Below, one piece after another: positions 9,664 through 17,116 of a stretch of DNA of 64,000 bases. The stretch spans positions 6,326,501-6,390,500 of the forward strand of contig NZ_CP125377.1 of NCBI RefSeq assembly GCF_034008315.1, read 5' to 3'. How positions within the stretch are numbered: the first letter of the stretch is position 1; every line of letters starts with the position of its first letter. The position numbers and the translations under genes are program-made. The notes under the pieces were generated by a model, which saw only the letters and a program-made list of their open reading frames with translations, was not told the DNA's origin and did no database searches. The DNA is from Pseudomonas sp. P8_241 (GTDB lineage: Bacteria > Pseudomonadota > Gammaproteobacteria > Pseudomonadales > Pseudomonadaceae).

Positions 9664-9760
9664 GTAGGAGCGAGCACGCTCGCGATGGTCGCAAACGATT
9701 ACGCTGGGTACCTGACACCCCGCAACGTTCTCAGGTTCATCGCCAACACGTTCGCTCACG
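9664..9760. repeat. Degenerate REP-like inverted repeat
   Basis: Left arm GTAGGAGCGAGCACGCTCGCGATGG is intact; right arm TTCATCGCCAACACGTTCGCTCACG is eroded. It lies in the 184-base divergent gap between ygfB and the coiled-coil gene, where both promoters must also sit. Confidence 0.65.
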
Positions 9761-9790
9761 CAGTCCAACACCCATCAGACAGTGAAGACA

Positions 9791-10000
9791 ATGGAAGACA
9801 CCGATCTGCAAGCACTGATGGCCAGACTCGAGTTGCTGATTACCCGAGTCGAGCAACTTAAGAGCCAAAACGGACTCTTACTAGCTCAGGAAAAGACCTG
9901 GCGCGAGGAACGCGCGCACCTCATTGAAAAAAACGAAATCGCCCGGCGTAAGGTCGAATCGATGATTTCGCGCCTCAAGGCCCTGGAGCAAGACTCATGA
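9791..10000 (+). CDS. TIGR02449-type small coiled-coil protein upstream of zapA
   Basis: 69 aa from the ATG at 9791 (an in-frame GTG at 9782 would add three residues). The protein is nearly all heptad-like helix: MEDTDLQALMARLELL then RVEQLKSQNGLLLAQEKTW and ending SRLKALEQDS. It overlaps zapA by ATGA. The length and coiled-coil character resemble ZapB, the partner of ZapA in the Z-ring of E. coli, although sequence identity cannot be judged by eye. Family name TIGR02449 is from memory of Pseudomonas annotations. Confidence 0.85.
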   Translation: MEDTDLQALMARLELLITRVEQLKSQNGLLLAQEKTWREERAHLIEKNEIARRKVESMISRLKALEQDS

Positions 10001-10314
10001 GTTCAAGCAATAGCGTCACCGTGCAGATCCTCGACAAAGAGTATTCGATCATCTGCCCCCAGGAAGAACGCAGCAATCTGGTGAGCGCCGCCCGCTACCT
10101 GGACGGCAAGATGCGCGAGATCCGCAGCAGCGGCAAAGTCATCGGCGCCGATCGCATCGCCGTAATGGCTGCGCTGAACATCACGCATGACCTGCTGCAC
10201 AAGGAAGAACGCCCGGATGCACAGGCAAGCGGTTCGACCCGCGAGCAGGTTCGCGACTTGCTCGATCGTGTCGATCTGGTGCTCGCCACCGATCCGGACG
10301 TCACCAAAGGCTGA
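9997..10314 (+). CDS. zapA: Cell division protein ZapA
   Basis: 105 aa, standard for ZapA, which bundles FtsZ filaments at midcell. N-terminal beta domain with VTVQILDKEYSIICP and YLDGKMREIRSSGKVIGADR, then a helix typical of the tetramer-forming coiled coil. Translation is probably coupled to the preceding gene (ATGA overlap). 6S RNA and the cyclo-ligase gene follow, the same order as in many gammaproteobacteria. Confidence 0.94.
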   Translation: MSSSNSVTVQILDKEYSIICPQEERSNLVSAARYLDGKMREIRSSGKVIGADRIAVMAALNITHDLLHKEERPDAQASGSTREQVRDLLDRVDLVLATDPDVTKG

Positions 10315-10345
10315 TTCGCGCGATCGCTTGAGTTATACTCGCATC

Positions 10346-10523
10346 ACTCCCTGGGGTGCTTGCCAGTTGACCACGTCCCTGAGCCGATTCGCACTACCCT
10401 GGAGGTTGCACGTTGGGCTGGTGTGCATGTCCGCTAGACGGAAAGCCTTAAAGCCTACTGCATCTTCCACCTTGAACTTTCGGGTTCAAGGGCTAAGTCA
10501 GCAGCGGTCCATCCGGGGAGCCT
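10346..10523 (+). ncRNA. ssrS: 6S RNA
   Basis: About 178 nt between zapA and the 5-formyl-THF cyclo-ligase gene, the conserved position of ssrS. A TATACT box at 10334-10339 precedes it by about 7 bases. The 5' end CTCCCTGGGGTG can pair with the 3' end CCGGGGAG, forming the closing stem of the long rod with a central bubble that mimics an open promoter and sequesters sigma-70 RNA polymerase. Ends are estimates. Confidence 0.88.
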
Positions 10524-10532
10524 GATTCCAGT

Positions 10533-10567
10533 CCGATGCCGGTTCAAATACCGGCATCGGCTTTTTT
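10533..10567 (+). terminator. Terminator after 6S RNA
   Basis: Perfect 10-bp stem CCGATGCCGG / CCGGCATCGG with an 8-base loop followed by CTTTTTTA. It lies just after the 6S RNA and 43 bases before the cyclo-ligase start, so it may separate the two or partly read through. Confidence 0.88.
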
Positions 10568-10609
10568 ACGGGTACGATTTACGTATCCGTCCTGCCGAAG
10601 CCCGATTCC

Positions 10610-11215
10610 ATGACCGAACCTGCGCTGCTTCCCCGCCCGCAACTTCGACGCATGCTGCGCAAGGCCCGCCGCGCACTGACACCCAGTCAGCAGCGCCAGG
10701 CCGCTCGCGGGCTGTATAGACAATTGGCTCAACAGCCATTGTTTCGCCGCGCCAAACACATCTCGCTCTACCTGCCCACCGACGGTGAAATCGACCCGTG
10801 CCTGCTGTTGCGTGCCGCCCAACGCCGAGGCAAGGCCACTTACCTTCCGGTGCTGAGCGCCTGGCCGCGAACCAAAATGGCCTTCCAGCGAGTTCGCCCT
10901 GGGGAAAAACTCAAGCCCAACCGCTTCCGAATCCTCGAACCACGAGCCAACATCGCCCGCCAGCGCAAAATCTGGGCGCTGGACCTGGTACTGCTTCCGC
11001 TGGTGGGTTTTGACGACGTCGGTGGACGACTGGGCATGGGTGGCGGCTTCTATGATCGAAGCCTGGCCTACCTGGCGCGTCGCAATGACTGGCGCAAGCC
11101 GACGTTGTTGGGGCTGGCCCATGAATGCCAGAAAGTCGAGCGATTGGCTCAGGCGAGCTGGGATGTGCCGCTGCAAGGGACGGTTACGGACAAGGCCTGG
11201 TATTACGCGGATTAG
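10610..11215 (+). CDS. 5-formyltetrahydrofolate cyclo-ligase
   Basis: 201 aa; converts 5-formyl-THF to 5,10-methenyl-THF with ATP. The C-terminal ATP/phosphate motif GGRLGMGGGFYDRSLAYL (about 140-157) and the N-terminal LRKARRAL basic helix are diagnostic (YgfA/Fau/MTHFS). Location immediately after ssrS is the classic ssrS-ygfA arrangement, in which the enzyme has been linked to stationary phase and persistence in E. coli. Confidence 0.94.
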   Translation: MTEPALLPRPQLRRMLRKARRALTPSQQRQAARGLYRQLAQQPLFRRAKHISLYLPTDGEIDPCLLLRAAQRRGKATYLPVLSAWPRTKMAFQRVRPGEKLKPNRFRILEPRANIARQRKIWALDLVLLPLVGFDDVGGRLGMGGGFYDRSLAYLARRNDWRKPTLLGLAHECQKVERLAQASWDVPLQGTVTDKAWYYAD

Positions 11216-11250
11216 GCGCCACTGGAATCAGCGGCGCCGAAAAGACAGGA

Positions 11251-11406
11251 TCAGCGCTTGAAGGCTGTCGACTGTTGTTGCAGCTCTGCGAGTTCGACCG
11301 GCGCATCGGTCTTGTTGGCCCACAGGCTTTGGGCATAGCCAGTGGTCACGACGCCAAGGCCGAACAAAATGACCAAAATCCATAGTAAATCCGGTTTGCG
11401 TTTCAT
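11251..11406 (-). CDS. Small single-pass membrane protein
   Basis: 51 aa, starting MKRKPDLLWILVILFGLGVV. Two lysines and an arginine precede one hydrophobic helix (about residues 7-24), then a short polar tail ELAELQQQSTAFKR that would lie outside the cytoplasm. A different, longer frame covers the same bases but has no membrane-protein or domain logic. Pseudomonas genomes usually carry a small hypothetical gene at this place after the cyclo-ligase. Function unknown. Confidence 0.75.
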   Translation of the reverse strand: MKRKPDLLWILVILFGLGVVTTGYAQSLWANKTDAPVELAELQQQSTAFKR

Positions 11407-11602
11407 CGATTGCCCCCCAAAGGCATATCAACACGATGACAGCAGCGGTTTCCGTTTGTAGGCCGTGCAGCAGCGTCAAGCTTTAAAGGCCGGCATTTTG
11501 CGTCAACGTGAACCGCTGCGCAAATGATGGCGTCAACCGACTGTCGGTTTGTCATAAAATCGCCTGACAACCTGCCCATTCACCTCGCAAGGAGCCAAGA
11601 CC

Positions 11603-12052
11603 ATGGCCTATTGGCTGATGAAATCCGAGCCCGACGAACTCTCGATAAAGGGGCTGGAAAAGCTCGGCAAAGCGCGCTGGGACGGAGTTCGCAACTATCA
11701 GGCGCGCAACTTCCTGCGGGCGATGACGGTGGGGGACGAGTTTTTCTTTTATCACTCAAGCTGCCCCGAGCCAGGTATTGCCGGGATCGGCAAGATTGTC
11801 GAAGCCGCGTATCCGGACCCTACGGCGCTGGATCCGGAAAGCCATTACTACGACCCAAAGGCCACAGCAGAGAAAAACGCCTGGAGTGCGATCGATGTCG
11901 CCCACGTCGAAACGTTTGCTCGGGTGCTGAAGTTGGACTATCTGAAGCAGCAGGCTGCGTTGGCCGAGATGCCATTGGTGCAGAAGGGTTCGCGGCTTTC
12001 GGTGATGCCAGTGACTGAAGATCAGTGGGCGGCAGTGATTGCACTGCGCTGA
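11603..12052 (+). CDS. EVE domain protein
   Basis: 149 aa, a single EVE domain (PUA-like fold) from end to end: MAYWLMKSEPDELS at the N-terminus, WDGVRNYQARNFLR near 30 and GDEFFFYHSS near 50 are the hallmark motifs that build the aromatic cage for modified bases. Human THYN1 and many bacterial EVE proteins share these. Housekeeping EVE proteins of this kind are widespread in proteobacteria; here it stands alone, preceded by the ribosome site AAGGAGCC. Confidence 0.93.
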   Translation: MAYWLMKSEPDELSIKGLEKLGKARWDGVRNYQARNFLRAMTVGDEFFFYHSSCPEPGIAGIGKIVEAAYPDPTALDPESHYYDPKATAEKNAWSAIDVAHVETFARVLKLDYLKQQAALAEMPLVQKGSRLSVMPVTEDQWAAVIALR

Positions 12053-12060
12053 TATGCCTT

Positions 12061-12126
12061 CGTAGGAGCCGGCTTGCTGACGATGGCGGTCTCGAGGGCG
12101 CTATCGCCAGCAAGCCGGCTCCTACG
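12061..12126. repeat. REP-like inverted repeat
   Basis: Arms CGTAGGAGCCGGCTTGCTGA and CCAGCAAGCCGGCTCCTACG flank a short spacer. It sits between two convergent genes and may add to transcript-end protection. Confidence 0.88.
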
Positions 12127-12135
12127 GATCCAGCA

Positions 12136-12543
12136 TTACTGGATGATCAGGTTGTTGAACAACAAATCCTCAACCACCGGCTTGCCGGTTTCATCATTCA
12201 TGATCTGCTGGGTCTGTTTCAGCGCTTCCTGACGCAGCTTTTCCTTGGCCTCAACGTTATTCATCGTCTCGGTGGTCTGTTGGGCAAACAGCGCCACCAG
12301 CTGGTTACGAATCAACGGCTCATTGGCCTTCACTGCTTTGGTCGCCTCATCACCGGTCACACGCAACGCCACATCAGCCTTGTAGACCTTGAGCTTCGGC
12401 GTACCGTCCAGTCCGTAGTTACCCACGAACGGCGGGCTCAACGTGATGTAGTTGACCTTCGGCGCTGTTTCTTCTTTGGCTTCTTCGGCCACCGCTGCCA
12501 CAGGCAGAGACAGGGCCAGCATCAACATGATCCACGCTTTCAC
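12136..12543 (-). CDS. FliL-like periplasmic/membrane-anchored protein
   Basis: 135 aa from a GTG start with ribosome site AAGGAGCG seven bases upstream (the open frame continues 37 codons further but without a good site). Signal-like N-terminus VKAWIMLMLALSLPVAAVA, then a domain resembling the C-terminal part of FliL: TLSPPFVGNYGLDG and LKVYKADVALRVTGDEA. It is far from flagellar genes, so it is a FliL paralogue rather than the flagellar stator-associated protein itself. Exact role unknown. Confidence 0.82.
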   Translation of the reverse strand: MKAWIMLMLALSLPVAAVAEEAKEETAPKVNYITLSPPFVGNYGLDGTPKLKVYKADVALRVTGDEATKAVKANEPLIRNQLVALFAQQTTETMNNVEAKEKLRQEALKQTQQIMNDETGKPVVEDLLFNNLIIQ

Positions 12544-12693
12544 AATTCGCTCCTTATCCGGTTTGCGGCCTAGCATAACGACCCGCCACGCCAGCACAAG
12601 CTTATGGCTGACTATCAGGGCCGGGCATGCTCGTTGACCCGTCGACTCACACACCTACACTTATCGGCCATCACTCCCAAAGGAATAGCCCTG

Positions 12694-13671
12694 ATGAAAG
12701 CCGTGCTGTGCAAAGCCTTCGGCCCCGCCGAATCGCTGGTGCTGGAAGAAGTCGCCAGTCCTGTCGCAAAGAAGAACGAAGTCCTGCTGGAGGTGCACGC
12801 CGCCGGGGTTAATTTCCCCGACACGCTGATCATCGAGGGCAAGTACCAGTTCAAACCGCCCTTCCCGTTTTCCCCGGGCGGTGAAGCGGCCGGGATCGTC
12901 AGCGAAGTGGGCGAAAAGGTCAGCCACCTGAAAGTCGGCGACCGGGTCATGGCCCTGACCGGCTGGGGTAGTTTCGCCGAACAGGTCGCGGTGCCGGGCT
13001 ACAACGTGCTGCCTATCCCGCCGTCGATGGACTTCAACACCGCCGCCGCGTTCAGCATGACCTACGGCACCTCGATGCACGCCCTCAAGCAGCGCGCCAA
13101 CCTGCAACCCGGTGAAACCCTGCTGGTGCTCGGCGCTTCCGGCGGCGTCGGCCTGGCAGCGGTGGAAATCGGCAAAGCCATGGGCGCCCGCGTCATCGCC
13201 GCCGCCAGCAGCGCAGAGAAACTCGCCGTGGCCAAGGCTGCTGGCGCCGATGAGTTGATCAACTACAGCGAAACCAGCCTCAAGGATGAAATCAAGCGCC
13301 TCACCGACGGCCAGGGCGCCGACGTGATCTACGACCCGGTCGGTGGCGACCTGTTCGATCAGGCCATCCGCGCCATCGCCTGGAACGGCCGCCTGCTGGT
13401 GGTCGGCTTCGCCAGCGGACGCATTCCCGAATTGCCGGTCAACCTGGCCCTGCTCAAGGGCGCCGCTGTGCTCGGCGTGTTCTGGGGCTCATTTGCCCAA
13501 CGCCAGCCGCAGGACAATGCGGCGAATTTCCAGCAGTTGTTTGGCTGGTTTGCCGAAGGCAAGTTGAAACCGCTGGTGTCACAGGTGTATCCGCTGAGCA
13601 ATGCAGCGCAGGCGATCAATGACCTTGGACAGCGCAAGGCGGTCGGGAAAGTGGTGGTGCAGGTTCGCTGA
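12694..13671 (+). CDS. NADPH:quinone oxidoreductase (zinc-independent MDR family)
   Basis: 325 aa medium-chain dehydrogenase/reductase. N-terminal MKAVLCKAFGPAESLVLEEV, GroES-like domain with AAGVNFPDTLIIEGKYQ, and Rossmann motif LLVLGASGGVGLAAVEIGKA at about 143-162 fix the quinone oxidoreductase (QOR) group. The zinc-binding cysteines of alcohol dehydrogenases are absent. The upstream open frame belongs to a different stretch; ATG 12694 follows AAAGGAATAGCCCTG. Physiological substrate unknown; single-gene unit with its own terminator. Confidence 0.92.
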   Translation: MKAVLCKAFGPAESLVLEEVASPVAKKNEVLLEVHAAGVNFPDTLIIEGKYQFKPPFPFSPGGEAAGIVSEVGEKVSHLKVGDRVMALTGWGSFAEQVAVPGYNVLPIPPSMDFNTAAAFSMTYGTSMHALKQRANLQPGETLLVLGASGGVGLAAVEIGKAMGARVIAAASSAEKLAVAKAAGADELINYSETSLKDEIKRLTDGQGADVIYDPVGGDLFDQAIRAIAWNGRLLVVGFASGRIPELPVNLALLKGAAVLGVFWGSFAQRQPQDNAANFQQLFGWFAEGKLKPLVSQVYPLSNAAQAINDLGQRKAVGKVVVQVR

Positions 13672-13684
13672 ATCTCCGCCTGCC

Positions 13685-13716
13685 AATAAGCGCGGCCTTG
13701 AGTCGCGCTTATTTTT
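13685..13716 (+). terminator. Terminator between convergent genes
   Basis: 10-bp stem AATAAGCGCG / CGCGCTTATT with T-run TTTT after it, 14 bases past the quinone oxidoreductase stop codon. It could also serve the convergent TonB-domain gene. Confidence 0.82.
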
Positions 13717-13721
13717 GAGAT

Positions 13722-14336
13722 TCAGAGCAACACCCGAATCTCCTCCGGCAAAAACCGTACATACCGACTCGCCGGGTAGGAATTACAGCGCATGACTATC
13801 GTAGGGATGCTTTTGTTGAGCTTGGCAATCAGCGCCAGACGCTTCTCTTCCGGCAGTTGCGTCGGTGAAAGCGAGTGGGTCAGGTAACTGCGGGTCCAGC
13901 TGAAAACCGGCAGATCCACCCATGAGGAAGTGGCGATGTTCAACGATGCCCGAGTGATGGCATTGCATTTCACCCGTTCCAACTCCTTATTGACGTGTAA
14001 GGGATGATCGCTGTCCAGCCTGTACTCCATGGGTGCGACCACGATGATTTGCGCAGGCTGATCCTCGGTAATTGTCCACGGCTTGAATCGCCATTGATTG
14101 ACGGCGGCCAATGAAGCTTCTGCGAGCTCGGGATGCGCCTCTTGCGCAATCTCGGCATTACTGACGGATCCATCGGCTTTCACGAGCATGCTGATACGCA
14201 CCATGCCGGTGATGCCCGCCCGATGCAGCGCCATCGGATAAATCGGCTTGGGATTGTTCTCTGGAATCAGGAATACCTCCCCAGCCCTGATACCCACAGA
14301 AGTCAGCAACAACACTCCACACAACCACCACCGCAT
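13722..14336 (-). CDS. TonB C-terminal domain protein
   Basis: 204 aa beginning MRWWLCGVLLLTSVGIRAG, a signal-like segment with GGGAGTAGGG upstream (the frame runs on further without a good start). Residues about 30-105 form a TonB_C domain: PIYPMALHRAGITGMVRISMLV then DGSVSNAEIAQ and AVNQWRFKPW. There is no proline-rich spacer and no ExbB/ExbD neighbour, so it is unlikely to be a classical energy transducer; more likely a secreted periplasmic single-domain protein. The C-terminal half (about 110-204, with CNAITRASL and MRCNSYPASRYV) I do not recognise. Confidence 0.8.
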   Translation of the reverse strand: MRWWLCGVLLLTSVGIRAGEVFLIPENNPKPIYPMALHRAGITGMVRISMLVKADGSVSNAEIAQEAHPELAEASLAAVNQWRFKPWTITEDQPAQIIVVAPMEYRLDSDHPLHVNKELERVKCNAITRASLNIATSSWVDLPVFSWTRSYLTHSLSPTQLPEEKRLALIAKLNKSIPTIVMRCNSYPASRYVRFLPEEIRVLL

Positions 14337-14522
14337 ATCCCTACTCCCTTCGCCTGCAACGCCAGACCTGGCAACAGCACAAAAGGTTACGGACCAAGGT
14401 CGTTGCGCATAACGCCATGACTTCCGTTTTGAGCGAAGGACCTTTCCCAAAGGCCTGCCCTCTTTCAGGCAGCTCGAATGTCCCTCAACGAAAACAGGTA
14501 ACGCTTCTTACAACGCCCTTCA

Positions 14523-15153
14523 CACAAGGAAATCTTCGTCAAATACGTGCTGCGCAACAAAATGCTCTGGTACATCGCCCTGGCCAACGTCTTCGTTTAC
14601 CTGCTGCGCTACGGCGTGCTGGACTGGGCGCCGACCTACCTCAAGGAAGCCAAGGGCTTCACCGTGGATAAAACCTCGTGGGCATACTTCTTCTACGAGT
14701 GGGCAGGCATTCCGGGCACGCTGCTGTGCGGCTGGATGTCGGACAAGATCTTCCGTGGCAACCGTGGCCTGACCGGCATGGTGTTCATGGCACTGGTGAC
14801 AGTTGCGACGCTGGTTTACTGGCTCAATCCGGCCGGCAACCCGATGGTCGACATGATCGCGCTGCTGTCCATCGGCTTCCTGATCTACGGCCCGGTGATG
14901 CTGATCGGCCTGCAGGCACTGGAACTGGCACCGAAGAAAGCGGCCGGTACGGCAGCAGGATTCACGGGGCTGTTCGGGTATCTGGGGGGGGTCGGTCGCG
15001 GCCAGTGCAGCGATGGGCTACACCGTGGACCATTTCGGCTGGGATGGCGGTTTCGTGCTGCTGGTCGGCGCCTGCCTGCTGGCGATGGCCTTCCTGGCCC
15101 CGACGCTACGTCACAAACAAGTCGCCAGTCAGGGCCGCGAAGCACTCGCTTGA
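14523..15153 (+). pseudogene. glpT: Remnant of glpT (glycerol-3-phosphate transporter), 5'-truncated and frameshifted
   Basis: The reading frame from about 14523 encodes [18 protein letters not shown] and continues with [34 protein letters not shown] and [20 protein letters not shown], matching the second half of GlpT of the major facilitator family almost motif for motif. The first half (about 230 residues) is missing. After LFGYLGG a run of eight G at 14983-14990 shifts the frame by +1; the other frame then continues correctly with [20 protein letters not shown] to a stop at 15151-15153. Full-length GlpT would be about 444 aa. The 3' end overlaps the chaC-like gene by 25 bases on the opposite strand. 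Confidence 0.9.
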
Positions 15154-15797
15154 TCGGCTTTTGACTTACAACGCTTGAGCCGCGCCTCCAGATTCCGGTC
15201 TGGCATGGCGTGGCTGCGCAGGGCGTGCGCGGTCTGCTCGACATAATCACGAGTGGTGCCGTAACGCCCGCAAGCGTTTTCAAACACGTGGCTCAGCACA
15301 TGATCCGGCAGGTTGCCGGCATAGCTCGGTAGATGCCGCTCCAGAACAAATCCCAAGGCCTGAACCTGACTACCGTCTTCGAGACGGCAGTTGAGCCAGT
15401 GCGGGCGATAGGAAGGGAACGGCATCTCACGCTGCCAAAGCGCATACAGCGAGGCTTCCAGTTGCTCTTCGGGCAAGCGATAGGCGAAACCACTGCACGA
15501 GCCGCCGCGATCCAGGCCAAACACCAGGCCGGGCATTTCCGGGGTGCCGCGATGTTCGTGGGACCACAGGTACAGCCCGCGATGGTACCCATGTACCCGG
15601 CCGCGAACCCGCTCGACCGCCGTGCATTCCGGCCGCCAGATCAGCGATCCATACGCGAACAGCCACACCGGCCCGCCCTTGTGGCGTGCCATGGTCGATT
15701 GCATTGAGCCGAGCAATTGTTCGTGCGTGAGCTGCGGCCCCAGATCGAGCCGCGGAGGGTAAGCCAGATTCAAAAAAGCGGATTCAATGGCGCTCAT
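15129..15797 (-). CDS. ChaC-type gamma-glutamylcyclotransferase
   Basis: 222 aa; ChaC family enzymes cleave glutathione to 5-oxoproline and Cys-Gly. The substrate-binding P-loop-like motif [14 protein letters not shown] is at about 44-57, and [17 protein letters not shown] near residue 85 supplies the conserved region before the catalytic Glu. The last eight codons overlap the end of the glpT remnant on the other strand. Upstream lies an AT-rich stretch that must hold the promoter. Confidence 0.9.
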   Translation of the reverse strand: MSAIESAFLNLAYPPRLDLGPQLTHEQLLGSMQSTMARHKGGPVWLFAYGSLIWRPECTAVERVRGRVHGYHRGLYLWSHEHRGTPEMPGLVFGLDRGGSCSGFAYRLPEEQLEASLYALWQREMPFPSYRPHWLNCRLEDGSQVQALGFVLERHLPSYAGNLPDHVLSHVFENACGRYGTTRDYVEQTAHALRSHAMPDRNLEARLKRCKSKADQASASRP

Positions 15798-16147
15798 GGC
15801 GAATAGCGTTCAGCTCCCCGCGAGTGAAGGAATTACTTAATAGAACGCACCGTTGTAACAATAAGGCACATAAGTTTTAAGGCAATTTAAATGCCATGGC
15901 ACAGTTCTTAATTAATAGCCTGGACGACATATAACCTACCGACATTTATAAATTTGTATAAATACCGATAAGCTATATAGAGAGTTATAACCTGTAGGAG
16001 CGAGCAGGCTCGCGATGGTCGTTAACGATTACGCGGGGAGTCTGGCTGCCCGCGGCGCTCTTGAGTTCATCGCGAGCATGCTCGCTCCTACAGTTTGGAG
16101 GGGCGTAATCAAGATCGAGGATCAAGATCGCGGACCAAGATCGAGGA
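15798..16147. other. Gene-free stretch: AT-rich tract, REP element and tandem repeat
   Basis: About 15830-15990 is strikingly AT-rich for this genome, with TTTAAATGCCATGGCA, TTAATTAA and TTTATAAATTTGTATAAAT and TATATAG. It must include the chaC-like gene promoter. A REP element (15992-16093) and the start of a 13-bp tandem repeat (from 16108) fill the rest. No coding potential seen. Confidence 0.7.
15992..16093. repeat. REP-like inverted repeat (GAGCGAGC type)
   Basis: Arms CTGTAGGAGCGAGCAGGCTC and GAGCATGCTCGCTCCTACAG, with inner TCGTTAACGATTACGC. Closely related to the element at 1-96 and the half-site at 59968-60002. Confidence 0.9.
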
Positions 16148-16159
16148 TCAAGATCGAGG
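16108..16159. repeat. 13-bp tandem repeat, four copies
   Basis: Consensus ATCAAGATCGAGG occurs at 16108-16120, 16121-16133 (one change), 16134-16146 (one change) and 16147-16159. The fourth copy contains the stop codon (16148-16150) of the ferredoxin reductase gene, so copy-number change in the other three would not alter the protein. Confidence 0.95.
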
Positions 16160-17116
16160 CGCATACGCAAAAACGTCGGCGCGCATTTGGTGAGCGTCCA
16201 TGCCCGCCTCCACCAGCGCGTCCAGTGTGCCGTAGACCATCGCCGGAGAGCCGCTGGCGTACACATGCAGAGGCTTCAGGTTCGGGAAGTCCTCGCAAAC
16301 CGCTTCATGCAGCATGCCGCAGCGCCCTCCCCATCCGCATTGGTCGCTGACGACTTTGTGCAGGAACAGATTGGGTAACTTCAGCCATTCGTCCCAATGT
16401 TCGATCTGATAAAAATCTTCAGGACGGCGCACTCCCCAATACAGGTGCACCGGGTATTTGAAACCAGAGGCCCGGCAATGTTCGATCAGGCTGTGGATCT
16501 GGCCCATGCCAGTACCTGCTGCGATCAGCACCAAGGGGCCGTCCGGCAGTTCCGCGAGATGGGTATCGCCGAATGGCAGCTCGACCCGCACCATGGGGCG
16601 GCGCTGGAGCTGCTCGATGAGACTCAGCGCACTGGTTTCGCGCGCCAGGACGTGAATCTCGAGGTCGCGCCCCCCGTGCGGTGCCGAGGCCAGGGAGAAA
16701 GCGGATTTCTCGCCACTCTCCCGTTCGATCATCAAGTATTGCCCGGCATGGTAACGCGGCGGTTTCCCGGCTGGAGCCCGCAGACGCACGCGCCAGGTAT
16801 CGCCACCCACTTCCTTGCACTCAATGACCTGACACGACACGCTGCGCACCGGCAGTTCTCCCAGCGCGAGCACGCCATCCCACAGCACGATGCAGTCTTC
16901 CAGCGGCTCCGCTATGCAAGTGTAGAACTCGCCATGGTCCCGCACATTGCCGGCCTGTTCGACCCGGCCTTCCACCAACAGCGCCGCGCACACGTGGCAA
17001 TTGCCGTTGCGGCAGCTTTGCGGGCATTCATAGCCCAGGCGTCGTGCGCCATCGAGAATCCGCTCGCTGGGCAATATCTCAAGCACTGCTCCGGAGGGCT
17101 GCAAGGTTACACGCAT
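16148..17116 (-). CDS. [2Fe-2S] ferredoxin-FAD reductase fusion, translationally coupled to ubiD
   Basis: 322 aa. An N-terminal plant-type ferredoxin domain (residues 1-90) has the cluster cysteines CRNGNCHVC plus the distal FYTC; the rest is a ferredoxin-NADP reductase module with AFSLASAP (FAD binding) and IAAGTGMGQIHSL (NAD(P)H binding). Often annotated CDP-6-deoxy-delta-3,4-glucoseen reductase, but no deoxysugar genes are nearby. Its ATG overlaps the ubiD stop as TGATG. In E. coli ubiD is followed by fre, a flavin reductase; this gene could likewise provide reduced flavin near the UbiX/UbiD system. That role is inference. Confidence 0.9.
   Translation of the reverse strand: MRVTLQPSGAVLEILPSERILDGARRLGYECPQSCRNGNCHVCAALLVEGRVEQAGNVRDHGEFYTCIAEPLEDCIVLWDGVLALGELPVRSVSCQVIECKEVGGDTWRVRLRAPAGKPPRYHAGQYLMIERESGEKSAFSLASAPHGGRDLEIHVLARETSALSLIEQLQRRPMVRVELPFGDTHLAELPDGPLVLIAAGTGMGQIHSLIEHCRASGFKYPVHLYWGVRRPEDFYQIEHWDEWLKLPNLFLHKVVSDQCGWGGRCGMLHEAVCEDFPNLKPLHVYASGSPAMVYGTLDALVEAGMDAHQMRADVFAYAPRS

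Noticed and set aside
10187-10525. Protein-coding frame across the 6S RNA
   Set aside because: It begins inside zapA in another frame and covers the structured 6S RNA; composition is not protein-like.
16110-16160. CRISPR-like array
   Set aside because: The repeats are 13 bp and directly adjacent with no spacers, so this is a simple tandem repeat.
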